From: Castellaniella sp047971665
GTDB lineage: Bacteria; Pseudomonadota; Gammaproteobacteria; Burkholderiales; Burkholderiaceae_B
Direction: 5' to 3'
Assembly: GCF_047971665.1 (NCBI RefSeq)
Contig: NZ_JBKEAA010000031.1
Location: 1-27,649, forward strand
DNA length: 27,649 nucleotides
Made by a program: the position numbers and the translations under genes
In this document: in pieces, positions 24,621-27,649 of the stretch
How the letters are laid out: each line of letters starts with the position of its first letter
Numbering within the stretch: position 1 is the stretch's first letter
Notes under the pieces: model-generated
The model's database searches: none
Seen by the model: the letters and a program-made list of their open reading frames with translations, nothing else
Told to the model about the DNA's origin: nothing

Positions 24621-26039
24621 TCAGGAGGTCGATGCCGGAGGCAGGATCTTGCCGGGATTGAGCACGTTGCGCGGGTCGAGCGCGGATTTCAGCGCAACCA
24701 TCACATCCAGCGCATCCTGGCCGTGTTCGGCCCGCATGAAGGCCTGCTTGTGCAGGCCGACGCCATGCTCGCCGGTGCAGGTGCCCTGCATGGCGATGGC
24801 GCGCTCGACCAGGCGCCGGTTCAGTTGTTCGGATTCGGCCCACTCGTCCGGATTGTCCGGATCGAGCAGCATCAGGACGTGGAAATTGCCATCTCCGACG
24901 TGCCCCACGATCGTGTAGGGGAAGCTGGCCTGGTTCAGCTCATGCGCGGTCTCGCCGACACATTCGGCCAGCCGGGAGATCGGCACGCACACATCGGTCG
25001 TGCTGGAGCGGCACCCGGGGCGCAGATTCAGACCCGCAAAATAAGCGTTGTGCCGCGCCGTCCAGAGGCGGCTGCGGTCCTCGGGACGGTCGGCCCACTC
25101 GAAATCCTGTCCCCCGTGCTCACGAGCAATGGTCTGCACCGACTCGGCCTGTTCACGGACCGAACCGGGACTGCCGTGGAACTCGAAAAGCAGCAGAGGC
25201 GACTCGCGCAAGCTCAGGTGGCTGTAGCGGTTGGTGGCCCGTACCGCATGCGCGTCCATGAACTCGATCCGGGCCACCGGCACCCCCATCTGGATGATCT
25301 CGATCACGCTGTTCACCGCGGCGGCCAGGTCCGGGAAATTGCAGATCGCGGCGGAGACGGCTTCAGGCTGGGGGTACAGGCGTACCGTGACTTCGACGAT
25401 GATACCCAGGGTCCCTTCGCTGCCCACGAACAGGCGGGTCAAGTCGTAGCCGGCCGAGGACTTGCGCGCCCGGCTGGACGTCTCGATCACCCGCCCGTCG
25501 GCCATGACGACCTTGAGCGACATGACGTTCTCGCGCATGGTGCCGTAACGCACGGCATTGGTGCCCGAGGCGCGGGTGGCCGCCATGCCGCCCAGGCTGG
25601 CGTCGGCCCCCGGATCAATCGGAAAGAACTGCCCGGTTTCGCGCAAGGACTCATTGAGCTGCTTGCGGGTCACGCCGGCCTGAACCGTAGCGGTGAAATC
25701 CTCGGCATGCACGGCCACGATCTGGTTCATCCCTGAAAGGTCCAGGCAGACGCCGCCCTGGATCGCCAGCAGGTGGCCTTCGAGGGAGGAGCCCGCCCCG
25801 TAGGGAATCAGGGCGATGCCATGGTCATGGCAATGACGCGCCACCCAGGCGACCTCGTCGATGCTCTGAGCGAAGACCACCGCATCGGGCGGCATGGCGG
25901 GATACGGAGACTCGTCTCGACCATGATGCTCACGCACCGCCTGCGCCGTGGAACAGCGCTCGCCGAAATGCGAACGCAATGCCGCCAGGAATCCATCCGG
26001 CAAGGGCCGGGCCTGCGGGGCAATATGCAAGATATCCAT
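24621..26039 (-). CDS. FAD-linked D-2-hydroxyacid dehydrogenase, D-lactate dehydrogenase (cytochrome) type
   Basis: The 472-residue product is a second GlcD-like flavoprotein with a PCMH domain (ALIPYGAGSSLEGHLLAIQGGVCLDLSGMNQIV; VQAGVTRKQLN; DPGADASLGGMAATRASGTNAVRYGTM; SSAGYDLTRLFVGSEGTLGIIVEVTVRL). Its C-terminal domain has VGHVGDGNFHVLMLLD and GTCTGEHGVGLHK. The GAGSSLEGH and RASGTNAVRYGT motifs are those of mitochondrial/bacterial DLD-type D-lactate dehydrogenases rather than GlcD. The substrate is probably D-lactate or a related acid. I place the start at 26039, where AGGA precedes; the longer frame runs back into aroG. It sits 56 bases after aroG and 9 bases before glcD. Confidence 0.88.
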   Translation of the reverse strand: MDILHIAPQARPLPDGFLAALRSHFGERCSTAQAVREHHGRDESPYPAMPPDAVVFAQSIDEVAWVARHCHDHGIALIPYGAGSSLEGHLLAIQGGVCLDLSGMNQIVAVHAEDFTATVQAGVTRKQLNESLRETGQFFPIDPGADASLGGMAATRASGTNAVRYGTMRENVMSLKVVMADGRVIETSSRARKSSAGYDLTRLFVGSEGTLGIIVEVTVRLYPQPEAVSAAICNFPDLAAAVNSVIEIIQMGVPVARIEFMDAHAVRATNRYSHLSLRESPLLLFEFHGSPGSVREQAESVQTIAREHGGQDFEWADRPEDRSRLWTARHNAYFAGLNLRPGCRSSTTDVCVPISRLAECVGETAHELNQASFPYTIVGHVGDGNFHVLMLLDPDNPDEWAESEQLNRRLVERAIAMQGTCTGEHGVGLHKQAFMRAEHGQDALDVMVALKSALDPRNVLNPGKILPPASTS

Positions 26040-26095
26040 ATCCGATCCTATAGGCTCAAAAACCGGGACACTCGCCAAACGCCGGGCGGCATGCG

Positions 26096-27193
26096 CTAAG
26101 CGGCGCTGCTGACCGACTCGGATGCCGAACGCGCCGCCTTGCGGCGCGCGCGCACGGCCGCCGCCAGACGATCGAGCACGGTTGCCGTCGTGTCCCAGCC
26201 CACACAACCATCCGTGATGCTCTGACCATACACCAGGGGCTTGCCGGGCACCAGGTCCTGACGCCCACCCACCAGGTGGCTTTCGATCATCACGCCGAAC
26301 AGGCGCGTGTCGCCGTTTTCGACCTGAGCGCAGACGTCCTCGATCACCAGCGGCTGACGGGTATAGTCCTTGCTGCTGTTGGCATGACTGGCATCCACCA
26401 TGACGCGCGGGCGCATGCCGGATTTCTCCAGGGCCTCGGCAGCCGCCTGGACGTGCTCGGCCTGATAATTGGGCGCCTTGCCGCCTCGCAGAATCACGTG
26501 ACAGTCCTCGTTGCCGCGCGTGGACACGATGGCGGAATGCCCGCCCTTGGTGACCGAGAGGAAATAATGCGGCTGCGACGAGGCCTTGATCGCGTCCAGC
26601 GCGATGCGCGTGTTGCCATCGGTGCCATTCTTGAATCCCACCGGGCAGGACAGCCCCGAGGCCAGTTCGCGATGCACCTGGCTTTCTGTGGTGCGCGCCC
26701 CGATGGCGCCCCAGGACACCAGGTCGGCAATGTACTGCGGCGTGATCATGTCCAGAAACTCGGTTCCCGCCGGCAGGTCCAGGGCATTGATGTCGATCAG
26801 CAGCTCACGGGCCGTGCGCAGCCCCTGGTTGATGTCGAAACTGCCATCCAGGCCCGGGTCATTGATCAGTCCCTTCCAGCCCACCGTCGTGCGGGGTTTT
26901 TCGAAATACACCCGCATGACGATTTCCAGTTCTGCGCTCAGCCGCTCGCGCTCTGGCGCCAGACGACGCGCGTAGTCCATGGCTGCCTGGGTGTCGTGGA
27001 TGGAGCACGGGCCGACCACCACGACCAGGCGGTCGTCAGCGCCGTACAGGATGTTGTGGATGGCTCGTCGCGCATCGTGAACCGTGCCCGAAATGTCTGC
27101 CGTGCAGGGAAACTCCCGCATCACATGGGCGGGAGGCGCCAGCTCGCGGATCTCTCGGATGCGGGTATCGTCGGTGTTGTGTGACACGGTCAT
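26096..27193 (-). CDS. aroG: 3-deoxy-7-phosphoheptulonate (DAHP) synthase, class I
   Basis: The enzyme joins PEP and erythrose 4-phosphate in the first step of the shikimate pathway. The 365-residue product has the AroG/F/H signatures: LVVVVGPCSIHD, MRVYFEKPRTTVGWKGLINDP, GARTTESQVHRELASGLS, FKNGTDGN, KGGHSAIVSTRGN and VMVDASHANS. Metal ligands are Cys in GPCSIHD, His in the KGGHS region, Glu in VMIESHL and Asp in SITDGCVGWD. The start at 27193 begins MTVSHNTDDTRIREI; a TTG 12 codons upstream lies in the terminator-proximal leader and is less likely. Upstream lie a Phe/Tyr-rich leader ORF and an intrinsic terminator, suggesting attenuation. Confidence 0.95.
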   Translation of the reverse strand: MTVSHNTDDTRIREIRELAPPAHVMREFPCTADISGTVHDARRAIHNILYGADDRLVVVVGPCSIHDTQAAMDYARRLAPERERLSAELEIVMRVYFEKPRTTVGWKGLINDPGLDGSFDINQGLRTARELLIDINALDLPAGTEFLDMITPQYIADLVSWGAIGARTTESQVHRELASGLSCPVGFKNGTDGNTRIALDAIKASSQPHYFLSVTKGGHSAIVSTRGNEDCHVILRGGKAPNYQAEHVQAAAEALEKSGMRPRVMVDASHANSSKDYTRQPLVIEDVCAQVENGDTRLFGVMIESHLVGGRQDLVPGKPLVYGQSITDGCVGWDTTATVLDRLAAAVRARRKAARSASESVSSAA

Positions 27194-27227
27194 GCTCCAT
27201 TTCAGGGCCGGATGCAAGGGCGACAAC

Positions 27228-27260
27228 AAAAAAGCCGCCTGGCAGCGCCGGCGGCTTTTT
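27228..27260 (-). terminator. Intrinsic terminator in the aroG leader (attenuator)
   Basis: On the minus strand, AAAAAGCCGCC (27260-27250) pairs perfectly with GGCGGCTTTTT (27239-27229) around a 10-base loop, and a run of six T ends the structure. It lies 14 bases after the leader-peptide stop and about 35 bases before the aroG start, so it would stop transcripts before aroG unless prevented. A competing 9-bp pairing (27312-27304 with 27254-27246) overlaps the terminator's 5' arm. The hairpin is near-symmetric and could also act on the plus strand. Confidence 0.85.
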
Positions 27261-27274
27261 CAGGAATGTGTAGA

Positions 27275-27358
27275 CTACTTTTTCGTACAGCGATTCCCTT
27301 CCTCCACCAGCGGCTTTGGAAACATAAAAAAGTAGAAAAAATAAGGAATCGAATACAT
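27275..27358 (-). CDS. Phe/Tyr-rich leader peptide of aroG
   Basis: A 27-codon ORF begins MYSIPYFFYFFMF and ends KPLVEEGNRCTKK with a TAG. Residues 6-13 (YFFYFFMF) contain five Phe and two Tyr in eight codons, similar in kind to the pheA and pheST leader peptides of enterobacteria. The ORF precedes a strong terminator and aroG, whose products feed Phe and Tyr synthesis, so ribosome stalling on those codons is the natural control. No good ribosome site precedes the ATG; one candidate promoter (TTGCAC/TAGCAT) would start the RNA at or near the ATG, i.e. leaderless. It is too short for standard gene finders. Confidence 0.75.
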   Translation of the reverse strand: MYSIPYFFYFFMFPKPLVEEGNRCTKK

Positions 27359-27364
27359 ATTTTG

Positions 27365-27411
27365 ATGCTACCACAAACTGAGATCACAGTGCAAGAATCA
27401 GCCCTGTCCAA
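27365..27411 (-). promoter_or_regulatory. Candidate promoters for the aroG leader transcript
   Basis: Two readings are possible on the minus strand. In one, TTGCAC (27394-27389) and TAGCAT (27370-27365) with an 18-base spacer put the start near 27358. In the other, TTGGAC (27411-27406) and TGTGAT (27388-27383) with a 17-base spacer put the start near 27376. In the second case the -35 lies in the end of the mobile element at the right edge. Both are modest matches. Confidence 0.4.
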
Positions 27412-27465
27412 TATCAGATGAGTCTGAAGGGGGCCTGGTGATTCCAACATCAGATGAGTCTGGAG
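27407..27465 (+). repeat. Two 23-bp direct repeats at a mobile-element end
   Basis: TCCAAYATCAGATGAGTCTG followed by RAG occurs at 27407-27429 and 27443-27465 with a 36-bp period; 21 of 23 positions agree. The second copy contains the start codon of the truncated ORF at 27454. Tandem sites just inside an element end usually bind the element's own transposase. Confidence 0.7.
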
Positions 27466-27649
27466 CTTTGGCCGCGGGTCGTCGATCATCGGGAGATGAT
27501 CTTGACCTTGCACGACGAACGGCTCACCAGCCTGGAGAGCCTGGAACAATTTCTGGCCGGCACCGCTGGGCTCGATCCACAGGTCGCCGACGGCACCGAG
27601 GCGCAGCGCCACGCGCACGTCCTGTCGGTGCTGCAGCGCTTTCGATACC
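27454..27649 (+). CDS. N-terminal part of a probable IS transposase/integrase, cut by window edge
   Basis: The frame is open from an ATG at 27454 to the end of the window (65 codons). It begins MSLELWPRVVDHREMILTL and continues through a Leu/Glu-rich helical stretch to HVLSVLQRFRY. The composition and start resemble the N-terminal region of integrase-type (rve) transposases of unclassified insertion sequences, but the catalytic domain is outside the window, so the family is tentative. It is divergent from aroG. Tandem repeats just upstream support a mobile-element end here. Confidence 0.5.
   Translation, partial: MSLELWPRVVDHREMILTLHDERLTSLESLEQFLAGTAGLDPQVADGTEAQRHAHVLSVLQRFRY

Noticed and set aside
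24282..25736. 484-codon plus-strand ORF
   Set aside because: It is antisense to glcD and the D-lactate-dehydrogenase-type gene; no recognisable motif.
27036..27374. 112-codon minus-strand ORF across the aroG leader
   Set aside because: It shares the region with the leader peptide in another frame, runs through the terminator and into aroG out of frame, and has shadow composition in its second half.
1..27649. CRISPR arrays, rRNA genes, replication origins
   Set aside because: No regularly spaced repeat-spacer pattern, rRNA sequence or DnaA-box cluster was seen.

Overview
The window is a GC-rich chromosomal segment of a betaproteobacterium. The gene set (glcDEF with mnmA, purB, GhrA, a CigR-family protein, a pertactin-type autotransporter end) and the codon use look most like Alcaligenaceae/Burkholderiales. 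That placement is inference from family knowledge, not from a database search.

Layout, left to right. (1) Bases 1-546 hold the C-terminal barrel of an autotransporter. A 206-bp spacer with four TGACGCG repeats follows, then a complete IS3-family element (753-1955) with two ORFs and a slippery A7 run. (2) Bases 1956-2504 have no recognisable intact gene. (3) Bases 2505-4027 carry small envelope genes: a two-helix membrane protein, a CigR-family protein and a BON-domain lipoprotein. (4) Bases 4043-5913 carry an unrecognised alpha-helical protein and an ADP-ribosylglycohydrolase-fold protein that lacks the usual metal ligands. (5) On the minus strand from 11407 down to 5923 lie a response regulator, a histidine kinase, an ICMT-like membrane methyltransferase, an M14 carboxypeptidase, ghrA and a lipoprotein, all closely packed. 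(6) Bases 11640-11852 hold a small minus-strand ORF followed by a strong palindrome. (7) Bases 12167-15963 (+) form a tight three-gene signalling operon: OmpR-type regulator, secreted LysM-FecR protein, CHASE2 histidine kinase. (8) Bases 15970-17282 contain a small lipoprotein, a fused and frameshifted integrase/YhcG-nuclease remnant, and the tRNA-Lys(CTT) gene next to which it sits, which looks like the scar of a lost genomic island. (9) Next come purB (-) and a YibF-like glutathione S-transferase (+). (10) The minus-strand run from 27193 to 19662 is aroG, a D-lactate-dehydrogenase-type flavoprotein, glcD, glcE, glcF and mnmA, with very short or overlapping junctions that suggest one long transcript. 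(11) The right edge holds the start of another mobile-element ORF, preceded by two copies of a 23-bp repeat.

The most interesting signal is upstream of aroG. A 27-codon minus-strand ORF (27275-27358) begins MYSIPYFFYFFMF, so it is very rich in Phe and Tyr codons. It is followed by a strong intrinsic terminator (27228-27260) just ahead of the aroG start. A 9-bp alternative pairing that would break the terminator is also visible. This has the form of an attenuator that senses charged tRNA-Phe/Tyr and controls DAHP synthase, and possibly the glycolate/lactate oxidation genes downstream. A mobile-element end lies about 45 bp upstream of the leader and may supply part of its promoter.
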